NCBI GenBank assembly: GCA_964385505.1
Contig: CAYLPI010000026.1
Span: forward strand, 1 to 32,503
Length of the DNA: 32,503 nt
Reading direction: 5' to 3'
Source: CAITSH01 sp964385505
Lineage (GTDB): Bacteria; Pseudomonadota; Gammaproteobacteria; Burkholderiales; SG8-39
Position 1 is the first letter of the stretch; every line of letters begins with the position of its first letter. Below, in pieces: positions 8,175 through 16,460 of the stretch. Both the position numbers and the translations under genes were made by a program. A model generated the notes under the pieces. It was not told the DNA's origin, searched no databases, and saw nothing but the letters and a program-made list of their open reading frames with translations.

Positions 8175-9719
8175 ATGCCAGAGCAGCCTGAACCGATCAT
8201 GAGCACCGCCGAAAACGTCCTCGACACCATTACCCCGCCTGCCGCCAGCACCGGCGGCACGCTGCGCCTGGTCGTTGTCGAGGACTCGGACGCCGACTAC
8301 GAACTGCTGCTGATTTTGCTGCGCAAATCGGGCTACACGCCGAGCGGCATCCGCGTCGAAACCGAGACCGAAATGCGCCAGGTGCTGGCGAGCCGCAATT
8401 GGGACCTGGTGATCGCCGACAACCGCCTGCCGCGCTTCTCGGCAGAGGCTGCATTGCGGGTGCTCGGCGACATGCGCCTTGACCTGCCCTTCATCATTGT
8501 CTCGGGCGCCATGCAGGAGGAGGCGGCCATCGCCGCCATGCTCGCCGGTGCCGACGACTACATCACCAAGGCGCGGCTGGCGCGCCTCGTTCCGGCCATC
8601 GAGCGCGGCCTGCGCGCCGCCGAAACGCGCCGCCTGCAACGCGAAGCAAGCCAGGCGCTGCGCGAAAACGAATCGCGCCTGCGCGGGCTTGCCGCAAATG
8701 TGCCGGGCATACTGTTTGAGACGCGCTATGACAACGGGCGGCTGCTTTTTTCCTTTGTCAGCGAGGGCTCGCAGGCCCTGCTCGGCCTGACACCGGCGGC
8801 CCTGCTGCAAACGCCCGCCCTGCTGCTCGAACTCATAGAGCCCGGCGACAGAACCGGCCTGCTCGCCCGGTTTGACGACGCGCTGCGCCTGCCCGGCATC
8901 ATCCAGTGGGAAGGACGCGCCAGGGCGAAAGGCGACGACAGCGAACTGCGCTGGGTGCAGCTTGGCGCGAGCCCCGGCCTCGACGCTTCGCAGCGCCTGG
9001 TTTGGACCGGCGTGATGACCGACATTACGGCGCTCAAACGGGCGGAGATCGAACTGGAGCAGTCGCGTGACGAGTTGCGCTCGCTGTCGGCGCACCTGGC
9101 GCAAGTGCGTGAATCCGAGCGCACCCGCATCGCGCGTGAAATCCACGACGACATCGGCGGCCTGCTCACCGGCTTGCGCGCCGACATATCCTGGCTCAAA
9201 CGCCGCCTCGGCGCAGATCCCGCGATCGGCGAAAAGCTGCGCTATATGGACGAGCTGGTAGATTCGGCCGCCAGCGCCAGCATGCGTATCGTGCGCGACC
9301 TGCGCCCGACGGTGCTCGACTTCGGCCTGGTCGCCGCGATGGAATGGCTGTCCTCCGATTTCACCAAGCACGCCGGCACCGCGTGCAGCTTTTCCTGCAA
9401 CCAGGAAGAACTGGAGCTGGACCGCGAGCGCGGCTCCGCCATTTTCCGGATTTTCCAGGAACTGCTGACCAACATCACCAAACACGCCAAGGCACAAAAC
9501 GTCACCGCCAGGATGCGGGTAGGCGCGCAGGCGCTGACCCTCAGCGTGCGCGACGACGGCCTCGGCATCGTGCTGCCCAACCGCCGGCGCACCGAATCCT
9601 TCGGCATCCGCGGCATCCGCGAGCGCGCGGTCGGCCTCGGCGGCAATTTCAGCATCAACGCCGACCCCGACGGCGGCACCACGGCGATACTCGAGATTCC
9701 GCTCGAAATGCCGCAGTAG
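8175..9719 (+). CDS. Hybrid sensor histidine kinase (receiver - PAS - HisKA_3 - HATPase)
   Basis: Cytoplasmic two-component kinase. Numbering is from the ATG at 8175 (514 residues); a GTG at 8154 and an ATG at 8199 are also possible, and none has a clear RBS. The receiver domain (~30-150) has phospho-acceptor Asp82 in VIADNRLPRF and Lys in YITKARL. A PAS domain spans ~170-290, then a short coiled coil. HisKA_3 carries His324 in AREIHDDIGG, and the NarX/DegS-type HATPase has the N box QELLTNITKHAKA and DDGLGI, ending with a GGT..L motif. I see no membrane segment. It lies 28 bases upstream of a NarL-type regulator, its obvious partner. The N-terminal receiver suggests input from another kinase; the stimulus is unknown. 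Confidence 0.92.
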   Translation: MPEQPEPIMSTAENVLDTITPPAASTGGTLRLVVVEDSDADYELLLILLRKSGYTPSGIRVETETEMRQVLASRNWDLVIADNRLPRFSAEAALRVLGDMRLDLPFIIVSGAMQEEAAIAAMLAGADDYITKARLARLVPAIERGLRAAETRRLQREASQALRENESRLRGLAANVPGILFETRYDNGRLLFSFVSEGSQALLGLTPAALLQTPALLLELIEPGDRTGLLARFDDALRLPGIIQWEGRARAKGDDSELRWVQLGASPGLDASQRLVWTGVMTDITALKRAEIELEQSRDELRSLSAHLAQVRESERTRIAREIHDDIGGLLTGLRADISWLKRRLGADPAIGEKLRYMDELVDSAASASMRIVRDLRPTVLDFGLVAAMEWLSSDFTKHAGTACSFSCNQEELELDRERGSAIFRIFQELLTNITKHAKAQNVTARMRVGAQALTLSVRDDGLGIVLPNRRRTESFGIRGIRERAVGLGGNFSINADPDGGTTAILEIPLEMPQ

Positions 9720-9747
9720 CCGCGAAAACAGCCACCCGGAAAAATAA

Positions 9748-10380
9748 ATGACGCGAATCGTAATCGTGGACGACCACACCGTAGTCCGGCGCGGGATCAG
9801 CCAGATACTTTCCGACAACGACGACATGGAGGTGGTCGGGGAAGCGGCCAATGCCGGCGACATGATGCAGGTGTTGCGCTCGGTGGGTTGCGATGTGCTG
9901 GTACTGGACATTTCGATGCCGGGAAAAAACGGCCTCGACGCGCTGAAGTCGGTGCGCAAGGAATGGCCGCGCCTGCAGGTATTGATGCTGTCGATGTACC
10001 CTGAAGACCAGTTCGCGATGCGCGCCTTTCGCGCCGGCGCGGCCGGCTATCTCACCAAGCACAGTCCGCCGGAAAAAGTGGTCGAGGCGGTCCGCCGCCT
10101 CGCCTCCGGAAAAAAATACATCACGCCGGAAATCGCCGAATCGATGGCGGAAATACTCGACGTCAATCCCGACCTGTCGCCGCACGAACTGCTGTCTGAC
10201 CGCGAATTCCAGACCATGCAGCTCATCGCCGGCGGCAAGACCCTGACCGAGATTGCCGAGGTGTTGTGCATCAGCCCGAAGACCGTCAGCGTCTATCGCG
10301 CCAGACTGCTGGAAAAAATGAAGCTCAAGAACAATTCCGAGCTGACCCACTACGCGCTCAAATCCGGTCTGGTCGACTAG
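9748..10380 (+). CDS. NarL/FixJ (LuxR-type HTH) response regulator
   Basis: DNA-binding regulator of 210 residues, cognate partner of the preceding kinase by position and by matching HisKA_3/NarL families. The receiver (~1-120) has acidic residues in IVDDH, phospho-acceptor Asp54 in LVLDISMPGKNG, and Lys in YLTKHSPPEK. The LuxR-type helix-turn-helix (~145-205) reads LSDREFQTMQLIAGGKTLTEIA, then SPKTVSVYR. The target genes cannot be read from the sequence. Its place between the chemotaxis and flagellar blocks makes motility genes a reasonable but unproven guess. Confidence 0.95.
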   Translation: MTRIVIVDDHTVVRRGISQILSDNDDMEVVGEAANAGDMMQVLRSVGCDVLVLDISMPGKNGLDALKSVRKEWPRLQVLMLSMYPEDQFAMRAFRAGAAGYLTKHSPPEKVVEAVRRLASGKKYITPEIAESMAEILDVNPDLSPHELLSDREFQTMQLIAGGKTLTEIAEVLCISPKTVSVYRARLLEKMKLKNNSELTHYALKSGLVD

Positions 10381-10406
10381 CCGCCCTCGCCCCGGGCGAC
10401 GAACCG

Positions 10407-10439
10407 GCTGGAAATGCCCGCCAGGCGGGCGTTTCCAGC
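10407..10439. terminator. Long hairpin between convergent genes
   Basis: An inverted repeat of about 15 bp (GCTGGAAA.GCCCGC / GCGGGC.TTTCCAGC, 3-base loop, one T/G position that would wobble-pair as RNA). It sits between the stop codons of the response regulator (10380) and the diguanylate cyclase (10447). Its place and symmetry fit a two-way terminator, although neither side has a T-run. Confidence 0.5.
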
Positions 10440-10446
10440 GTGCACC

Positions 10447-12282
10447 CTATACCGGAACAACCTTGTTCTTGCCCGTGCTCTTGGCCTGGTACAAGGCCTT
10501 GTCGGCGCGCGCGACCACGCCCTGCTCGCTTTCGCCCTCGACGCGCTGGGTGATGCCGGCGCTGAAGGTGATCAGCACCTTGTTGTTGTTGTGCAGAAAA
10601 AAGCGCCGTGTCAGTTCGCGCTGCACCCGCACCATGATGGTGGTGGCCTCCTCCAGTGCCACGTCCGGCAGCAGGACGACAAACTCCTCGCCGCCGTAGC
10701 GCGCCACGATATCCGACGGACGCAGCGTGGCGCGGATTATTCCGGACAAATGGACCAGCGCGTCGTCACCGACGGTATGGCCGAGTGTGTCGTTGAGCTG
10801 CTTGAAGTTGTCCACGTCGAGAACGGCGACGCATATCGGCCCGCCGCGGCGCTCGCAACGGGCGACCTCGATCGCCCAGGCCTCCTCGAAACCGCGCCGG
10901 TTGAGCACGCGCGTCAGCGGGTCTTCGCGCACGAGGGCGCTGACGGCCTCCAGCTCCTGTTGCAGCGTGACGATCTGCTGCTCGTAGTTCTGCGCCTTCT
11001 GGCGCGAGCCCTGCAAATCGTCGCGCGCGCGCAGCATGTCCGATTGCATGTTGCGGGTATCGCTCATCACGAGGTCGAGGACCAGCCCGAGCTGGCTGAT
11101 GTCCTCGGCCTGGCGGATACGCTCGGTATGCTGGCCGATGCGGTTCTGGTACTCGTCGGTGTGCGTGGCCATGGTGCCAAGCCGCTCGATGAATCCGGCC
11201 AGCATGTCCTTGAGCGCCTCCTTCGCCTGCTCGAGGCTGTGCTTCATTGTCGCCTGCTTGAACACCACTTCGCGAAAACCGCGCTCGGCCTCGCGAATGG
11301 TCTTGACCTCGAGCGGACCGGCAAGGATGCCGCGAAGGCGCTCGGTCTGCCCCTGCAGCCAGCGGTCATCGGCTACGAGCTCGCCAACATTGTTGACGAC
11401 CATGTCCAGAAGGCCGACCAGAGCCTGCATGACTTCGTCCCGGCTTTCGCCGGCAAGTTCGATCCGGACCCAGAATTTTTTAAGATCAGCCGCGAGTTGC
11501 TCGATCGTGGCCGGTGTCGCGGCAGTACGAGCCGCCCCGGCGAGACCGGTGGCCTCGGCGCGCAATGCCGGCTGGTGCCCGAGTCGGTCGATCACCGCAT
11601 ATTGCAGCGTGCTGCCGAGCAGGTTGCGCAGGGTGCGCAGCGCGTCACGGTCGGAAGGTACGCTGGTCGGCTGCAATGAGGCTTCACGCGCGCTCATCGC
11701 CACCGGTTCGGCGGCAGGTTCCGCTGCGCTCGCCTGCGCCTGTTGCAGCCAGGACTTCACCAGTCCGCCGAGGCGCGTGTTCAACCTCGAAGCGTCGCCG
11801 CTGAACGTGCTGAGGACATGCTCCAGGCTCTCGCGCTTTCGTGCCGGGGTCAGCGTGGCGTGGCGCATTTCGAGACCGCGTTGCAGGTCGCGTATCAGTT
11901 CGGCCCAATTTGTCGTGGTCGTGGTTGTGGCCGTGGCCGCGGTCGTGGCCGCAGTCGTGGAGGTGGCCGCGGGAGCTGCCGGAGGCGGCAGCGCCGCACC
12001 CTCCGCATCTGCGCGTCGAGCCGGCGCCGCAGGCGCCAGGCCGGCCAGGATCGCGCCCGCCTCGGACCAGCGCTGCGCGCGCATTGCCTGGCCGAGGCGC
12101 AAGGCCTCGTCAGCGGACAAATCTGCGGGCAGCATGAACATCTGGCGCACCGCACCACCGTGGTCGCCGGATATCTCGGCGTACAGTTCGCTGTAGTTCT
12201 CCGGCGTCGGTGTCAGGCGCCTCTGGGCGAGTTGCTTGATCGTCTCGCGGGCGATATCGGAGGGGCTGAAGCGGTCGTTCAT
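10447..12282 (-). CDS. GGDEF-domain diguanylate cyclase in the flgKL operon
   Basis: Likely makes cyclic di-GMP from two GTP. The 611 residues include an N-terminal region (~1-90), a Thr/Ala homopolymer-like linker (~102-124), a long mostly helical region (~125-440), and a C-terminal GGDEF domain (~445-611). The active-site signature is GGEEF at ~530-534. It is preceded, with the canonical five-residue spacing, by RPSD, the RxxD inhibitory site, so product feedback is expected. There is no EAL domain and no membrane segment. The gene starts 18 bases after the flgL stop on the same strand, so it is probably read from the sigma-28 promoter upstream of flgK. That would tie c-di-GMP synthesis to late flagellar assembly. 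Confidence 0.92.
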   Translation of the reverse strand: MNDRFSPSDIARETIKQLAQRRLTPTPENYSELYAEISGDHGGAVRQMFMLPADLSADEALRLGQAMRAQRWSEAGAILAGLAPAAPARRADAEGAALPPPAAPAATSTTAATTAATATTTTTTNWAELIRDLQRGLEMRHATLTPARKRESLEHVLSTFSGDASRLNTRLGGLVKSWLQQAQASAAEPAAEPVAMSAREASLQPTSVPSDRDALRTLRNLLGSTLQYAVIDRLGHQPALRAEATGLAGAARTAATPATIEQLAADLKKFWVRIELAGESRDEVMQALVGLLDMVVNNVGELVADDRWLQGQTERLRGILAGPLEVKTIREAERGFREVVFKQATMKHSLEQAKEALKDMLAGFIERLGTMATHTDEYQNRIGQHTERIRQAEDISQLGLVLDLVMSDTRNMQSDMLRARDDLQGSRQKAQNYEQQIVTLQQELEAVSALVREDPLTRVLNRRGFEEAWAIEVARCERRGGPICVAVLDVDNFKQLNDTLGHTVGDDALVHLSGIIRATLRPSDIVARYGGEEFVVLLPDVALEEATTIMVRVQRELTRRFFLHNNNKVLITFSAGITQRVEGESEQGVVARADKALYQAKSTGKNKVVPV

Positions 12283-12300
12283 GGACGTCTGCGCACCTTG

Positions 12301-13509
12301 TCAGAGGTAGTTGAACAGCGACAGCTTGGTCACCATGGCGTAAGACTGCTGCGCCGCGGTGAGCGCCTGCTGGCCTATGGTCAGTTCGCTGATGGCCGCG
12401 ACGTAATCGATGTCGATCTGCTTCGACTGCTGCTGGCCGTAGATGACGGTCATGTTGGCGTTTACCGAGGCCAACACGTCCAGCTCAGCCAGCGCCGCGC
12501 CCACCTCGGTATGCGTCGTCTGTAACTGCTTGAAGGCAGCGTCCATGCCGGCCATGGACTGCATCAGGCCGACACTGATCCTGGGCGTCGCCGTGCCTGC
12601 AGGCGGGGCGGTTTCGAGCAGGCTGATGGCATTGGCGATGGTGGCAAACACGCTCTGGTTGGTGCTGGGTGCGACCGTGAACGCGTCGCCATTGTCCGGG
12701 ACGCCGCTGACCGCCACCTGCACGCCGTCAAAGCTGATGGTCGCGCCGCTGGTGTAGGCATTGCCGCTGGAGAGCGTCGCCGACGAGGTGGCGTCCACCA
12801 CGCTATAGGTGGTCGCGCCGGCGGCGACGGTGAACTCGATACGGTAGTCGTGCCCGGTGAGCAATGCGGCGTTGGTCACCGTTCCGGGATCGATCAGGGC
12901 GCGGCCCGAGTTGGTCGCGCCAAGACCGGTGATGAATACACCGTTGCCATTGCCGATGCGCTCGAACAGGGCGGAGCCGTTTTCACCCACGGCCAGTTGG
13001 CGCGATGCGGCCACCTGCAGCAGGCGCCGGCCCTGATCGCCGTTATAGGTGGCGCCGGTGGCAGTCGCGGCGAATGGCGTGGTCTTTTCCAGCTTGCCCG
13101 AGAACAGGTAATTGCCGTTGCCGTCGGTGGCGTTGGCGAGTCCGAGCAGATCCTCGAAGTTGGCGCGCAACGCGGTGGCGATGGCAGCCCTGTCCTGGTT
13201 GGTCTGGCTGCCGCTGCCGGCCTGGATCAGCGAGGTCCGTATCTGCTGGTACAACTCGGTGATGCCGGTGAGTTTGCTCTCCATCAGCGACAACTTGTTC
13301 GTGGCGCTGGTCTGGTTGCGCTCGTACTGGGTGTTCATGTCCTGCGCCTGCGAGGTGCGCAGTGACTCGGCCGCGGCGACGGGGTCGTCGGCCGGTGTGA
13401 GCACGCGTCGGCCGGTCGCCAGTTGCTGCTGCGTTTTGACGAGGGCGGCCTGCTGGCGTTGCATCGCCGCCATGCCCTGGTCGAACAGATTCTTGGTAGC
13501 AATGCGCAT
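12301..13509 (-). CDS. flgL: Flagellar hook-filament junction protein FlgL (HAP3)
   Basis: Second junction protein between hook and filament, exported through the flagellar type III system with FlgN as chaperone. The 402 residues have flagellin-like ends: the N-terminal helix with MRIATKNLFDQGMAAMQRQQ and LATGRRVLTPADDPVAAAESL, a variable beta-rich middle, and a C-terminal coiled coil near ALAELDVLASVNANM ending LFNYL. Length is usual for HAP3. It starts 6 bases after the flgK stop, so the two are one transcript. Confidence 0.96.
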   Translation of the reverse strand: MRIATKNLFDQGMAAMQRQQAALVKTQQQLATGRRVLTPADDPVAAAESLRTSQAQDMNTQYERNQTSATNKLSLMESKLTGITELYQQIRTSLIQAGSGSQTNQDRAAIATALRANFEDLLGLANATDGNGNYLFSGKLEKTTPFAATATGATYNGDQGRRLLQVAASRQLAVGENGSALFERIGNGNGVFITGLGATNSGRALIDPGTVTNAALLTGHDYRIEFTVAAGATTYSVVDATSSATLSSGNAYTSGATISFDGVQVAVSGVPDNGDAFTVAPSTNQSVFATIANAISLLETAPPAGTATPRISVGLMQSMAGMDAAFKQLQTTHTEVGAALAELDVLASVNANMTVIYGQQQSKQIDIDYVAAISELTIGQQALTAAQQSYAMVTKLSLFNYL

Positions 13510-13515
13510 GATCGA

Positions 13516-15423
13516 TTACCGGCCGATGGAAAGAATGGTGTCGAACAGTTGCCCGGCAATGGCGATGATCTTGCCGGAGGCCTGGTATGCCTGCTGGTAG
13601 CGCATCAGGTTGGCCGCTTCTTCATCGAGGTTGACCCCGCTAGCCGATTGGCGCGCCGTTTCGACGCTGGCAAGCAGACTGGTTTGCGCGAAACCGCTCA
13701 CCCGCGCTTCCTGTGCCTGGTTGCCGACCTGGCTGACGACCTGGGCATACGCGCCCTGCAGCGTTTCGGTGCCCCCGTCCAGCGTCAGGCGACCCTGCAG
13801 GCCGGCCAGCGCCAGCGCGTTGCGGTTGTCGCCGACACCGCCGGTGTTGGGCCCGATGGTGAACACATCGCCCGCAGCCGGCGTGCCGCTGATCTGTATC
13901 GTCCAGCCGTTGTAGCTGATGTCGCCGCCGTCGGTATGGGCCACGCCGAGCGGATTGCCGGTGCCGGTGCCGCTGACATTAAAAACGCCTGCCGTGGTAA
14001 AGGTGATGCTCACCGGGCTTTGCAGGTTTGCATCGAGCGGATTTTGCGCGTTGACCGTGCCGGCCGAAACCCTGGCTGCGGAAGGGTTGAGCAGTGACGC
14101 CGCGGTGCGTATCGGCGCAGCGGCGGCGAGGCGGCCGACGTCCTTGATCAGCACACCGAGCCCGGCGACGCCGGCGCGGGTCGGTTCGATGAGGAACATG
14201 TCGCCGGCCGCCATCGCCCCGGATGTCAGCGACAGCGAAACGCCGTCGATGGTCTGTGGCAGGCTGGCAAAGCTGGTGACGTTGCCATCGGACATGCGCA
14301 TTACGCTGTAATTGCTGCCGTCGTACTTCAGGCGGTAATCGCTGGTAGTAAGCGCCGAATAGCTTGAAATGCCGGCGCCGATCACGGCATTACCGCTGTT
14401 CAGGCCGTTGGGCAGCGCCCGCGGCGCGCCGAGGGCAAACAGATTCGTTCCAGCCCGGCCGCTGCTGTCCTGTCCCAGACGGTGCTGGTCGTTGAAGCCT
14501 GAGGCGAGCGCCATGGCGACGCGACCGAGGGCGTTTTGCGCCGGGTCCAGCGCGGTTTCGCGGAACTCGAGCAGGCCGCCAAGCTGGCCGCCGAGCAGGT
14601 CCGAGGTGCGCATCTTGACGTCGGCTCCCGGCCCGTCGAGCACGATCTGCTGCTTGCGCGGATCTTCGTCGCCGTCGGCCACCTTGAGCCTGCTCGCGCC
14701 GTCCTTGAGCACGATGGCCTGGCCGCTGCCGAGATAGACGTTGTAGCCGTTGTCGTCCTGCCTGACCACCTGCACCTTCACCAGCCGCGACAGGTCGGAT
14801 ACCAACTGATCGCGTTGATCGAGCAGGTCGTTGGGCGCCTGGTTCGACGAACCGGTTGAAGTCAACCGTACGATGCGTCCGTTGATTTCGGAAATCTGCG
14901 AGCTGATGCTGTTGACCTCGCCGACAATGGAAACCATGCTGCGCGTGACATCATTGCGTTGCGCCTCGAACTGACCGTCGATCTCCTTGAAGCGGCTGCT
15001 GAGCACCTGCGCCTGCGACAGCAGGCCCTGCCTCGCGGCGCCATCGGAGGGATGCGAGGCGATATCATTGACTGCGCCAAAGAATGCGCTCAGCGCCGGC
15101 GACAAACCGACCGTGGGGTCGGCCAGCAGGCTGTCGATGCGTGACAGTTGCGCCGACAGGCTGTCGAGGTGGCTGGATGAAGACTGTGCCTGCCAGGACT
15201 GCGCCTGCAGCAGGCTGTCATAGGCGCGCCGCACGTCACTGACGTTGACGCCCTGGCCGAAATAGCCTGAACCGGTGCGTTGCGCCAGTCCCGGGGTCTG
15301 AATGATTTCCTGCCGGTTGTAGCCGGGCGTGCTGGCGTTGGCAATGTTGTGTCCGGTAGTCAGCAAACCCGCCTTCGCCGCGCCAAGCCCGCTGATGCCG
15401 ATACCGAAAATTGAACTAGCCAT
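13516..15423 (-). CDS. flgK: Flagellar hook-filament junction protein FlgK (HAP1)
   Basis: First junction protein on the hook. The start at 15423 (635 residues) is chosen because the protein then begins MASSIFGIGISGLGAAKAGL, the usual FlgK N-terminus, and because AGGGGATGG precedes it. The rod/hook motif GHNIANASTPGYNRQ is at ~25-40. The C-terminal motif SGVNLDEEAANLMRYQQAYQ is the family signature, followed by the terminal helix ending ILSIGR. The middle (~200-540) is the variable domain. Spacing to flgL is 6 bases. A sigma-28 promoter lies about 40 bases upstream, in the short gap after flgJ, fitting late-class expression. Confidence 0.97.
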   Translation of the reverse strand: MASSIFGIGISGLGAAKAGLLTTGHNIANASTPGYNRQEIIQTPGLAQRTGSGYFGQGVNVSDVRRAYDSLLQAQSWQAQSSSSHLDSLSAQLSRIDSLLADPTVGLSPALSAFFGAVNDIASHPSDGAARQGLLSQAQVLSSRFKEIDGQFEAQRNDVTRSMVSIVGEVNSISSQISEINGRIVRLTSTGSSNQAPNDLLDQRDQLVSDLSRLVKVQVVRQDDNGYNVYLGSGQAIVLKDGASRLKVADGDEDPRKQQIVLDGPGADVKMRTSDLLGGQLGGLLEFRETALDPAQNALGRVAMALASGFNDQHRLGQDSSGRAGTNLFALGAPRALPNGLNSGNAVIGAGISSYSALTTSDYRLKYDGSNYSVMRMSDGNVTSFASLPQTIDGVSLSLTSGAMAAGDMFLIEPTRAGVAGLGVLIKDVGRLAAAAPIRTAASLLNPSAARVSAGTVNAQNPLDANLQSPVSITFTTAGVFNVSGTGTGNPLGVAHTDGGDISYNGWTIQISGTPAAGDVFTIGPNTGGVGDNRNALALAGLQGRLTLDGGTETLQGAYAQVVSQVGNQAQEARVSGFAQTSLLASVETARQSASGVNLDEEAANLMRYQQAYQASGKIIAIAGQLFDTILSIGR

Positions 15424-15463
15424 GCTGCCATCCCCTGCCGGCACACAACCGGCCGCAGTCTGT

Positions 15464-15490
15464 ATATCGGCTGCGCTGCATCAGGCTTGA
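15464..15490 (-). promoter_or_regulatory. Sigma-28 (FliA) promoter for flgKL and the diguanylate cyclase gene
   Basis: On the minus strand TCAAGCCT, an 11-base spacer, then GCCGATAT, against the sigma-28 consensus TAAAGTTT-N11-GCCGATAA. The -10 matches at seven of eight positions, the -35 core at four of five, and the spacing is exact. It lies between the flgJ stop and the flgK start, and fliA itself is in this window. Confidence 0.75.
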
Positions 15491-15495
15491 GTTAT

Positions 15496-16407
15496 TCATA
15501 CTGCCGTCCCTCCCAGATTGGCCTGGATGATGCGCGTAATTTTTTCGGCATAACGCGGATCGGTCGCGTAGCCCGCCTGTTGCAGCGCATTGGCGAAGCC
15601 TGCGGCGTCGCGCCCCTGGGCGAGCACGCCGCGATAGCGCGGATTGCCGGTCAGCAGCCGCGCATAGTCGGCGTAGGATTCGGCATAGGAACCGTAGGCA
15701 CGAAAACGCTGCGTCACGCGCCGTGATTCGCCGTTGACGAACTCGGTGGTGGAGGCCTCGACCACCGGCCCCGTCCAGTCCTTGCTCGCCTTGATGCCGA
15801 ACAGGTTGCGGCTTTGCGTGCCGTCGGCGCCGCGCACTTCGGATTTTCCCCAGCCCGATTCGAGCGCCGACTGCGCCAGGATGAAGCGCGCCGGAATCCC
15901 GGTCGCCTGTTCGGCGGCGCGTGCGTGCGGCAGCATGTTACGGACAAAATCCTGCGCCTGGGGTGCGGTATCGGGAGAGACGGCCGTATTGACGCCGCTG
16001 CGCACGCGATCGAGCACCGCGCGTACATTGCCCGATGCGTTCGACGATATCGCGGGGGCCACGGCGGCGGCCTTGCCCGCGGCGCCGGCCGGCACCGCCA
16101 TCTGGCGCGACAACTGCTTGACAATGAGATCTGCCAGCCCGATGCCCTTGCCCGACAGGCTTTGCGCCATCTGCTGGTCGAGCATGCCGGTGTAGGTGCG
16201 CGTGGCGTCGCTGTCGGTCGCGCCCTCCTGCGGAATCGATTCACGCATGCTCTTCAACAGCATGTTCATGAATACCGCCTCGAACTGGGTCGCCGCCTGC
16301 TTGAGCGCCTTGTCCGGATTGGCGCGCGAACTCGCCTGCAGCGACGCCAGCGCCCTGGTGTCGAGCGCAAACGAGGCGCTTGCCTGGGTATTGACCGGAG
16401 CGGCCAT
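15496..16407 (-). CDS. flgJ: Flagellar rod cap / peptidoglycan hydrolase FlgJ
   Basis: Bifunctional periplasmic protein: the N-terminal half (~30-105) caps the growing rod and the C-terminal half (~150-300) cuts peptidoglycan to let it through. The rod-scaffold half shows QFEAVFMNMLLKSMRES and GKGIGLADLIVKQL. The muramidase/glucosaminidase half shows AQSALESGWGKSE with presumed catalytic Glu183, NLFGIKAS, and the Tyr-rich YAESYADYARLL. The 303-residue length is typical of the two-domain form. The start at 16407 is the fourth in a ladder of ATG codons created by a 14-bp tandem repeat, each with its own GGAG eight bases upstream. Confidence 0.95.
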   Translation of the reverse strand: MAAPVNTQASASFALDTRALASLQASSRANPDKALKQAATQFEAVFMNMLLKSMRESIPQEGATDSDATRTYTGMLDQQMAQSLSGKGIGLADLIVKQLSRQMAVPAGAAGKAAAVAPAISSNASGNVRAVLDRVRSGVNTAVSPDTAPQAQDFVRNMLPHARAAEQATGIPARFILAQSALESGWGKSEVRGADGTQSRNLFGIKASKDWTGPVVEASTTEFVNGESRRVTQRFRAYGSYAESYADYARLLTGNPRYRGVLAQGRDAAGFANALQQAGYATDPRYAEKITRIIQANLGGTAV

Positions 16408-16460
16408 CAGTTGTTCTCCATCAGTTGTTCTCCATCAAATGATCTCCATCAGATGATCTC
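16405..16460 (-). repeat. Four tandem 14-bp repeats forming stop-start minicistrons between flgI and flgJ
   Basis: Minus-strand unit GAGAACAACTGATG, present twice exactly (16405-16418, 16419-16432) and twice as the variants GAGATCATTTGATG (16433-16446) and GAGATCATCTGATG (16447-16460). Each unit carries a GGAG Shine-Dalgarno (its first G from the preceding unit) and a TGATG stop-start overlap. flgI ends in the first TGATG. The ATG of each then opens a four-codon frame (Met-Glu-Ile-Ile, Met-Glu-Asn-Asn, Met-Glu-Asn-Asn) closed by the next TGATG. The last ATG is the flgJ start. Every step was checked base by base. Confidence 0.9.

Noticed and set aside
8076..9959. Minus-strand open frame (627 codons) opposite the sensor kinase
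   Set aside because: Shadow frame; the plus strand carries intact receiver, PAS, HisKA_3 and HATPase motifs.
16405..16460. CRISPR-like direct repeat
   Set aside because: Units are 14 bp with no spacers and lie in a translation start region, so this is not a CRISPR array.
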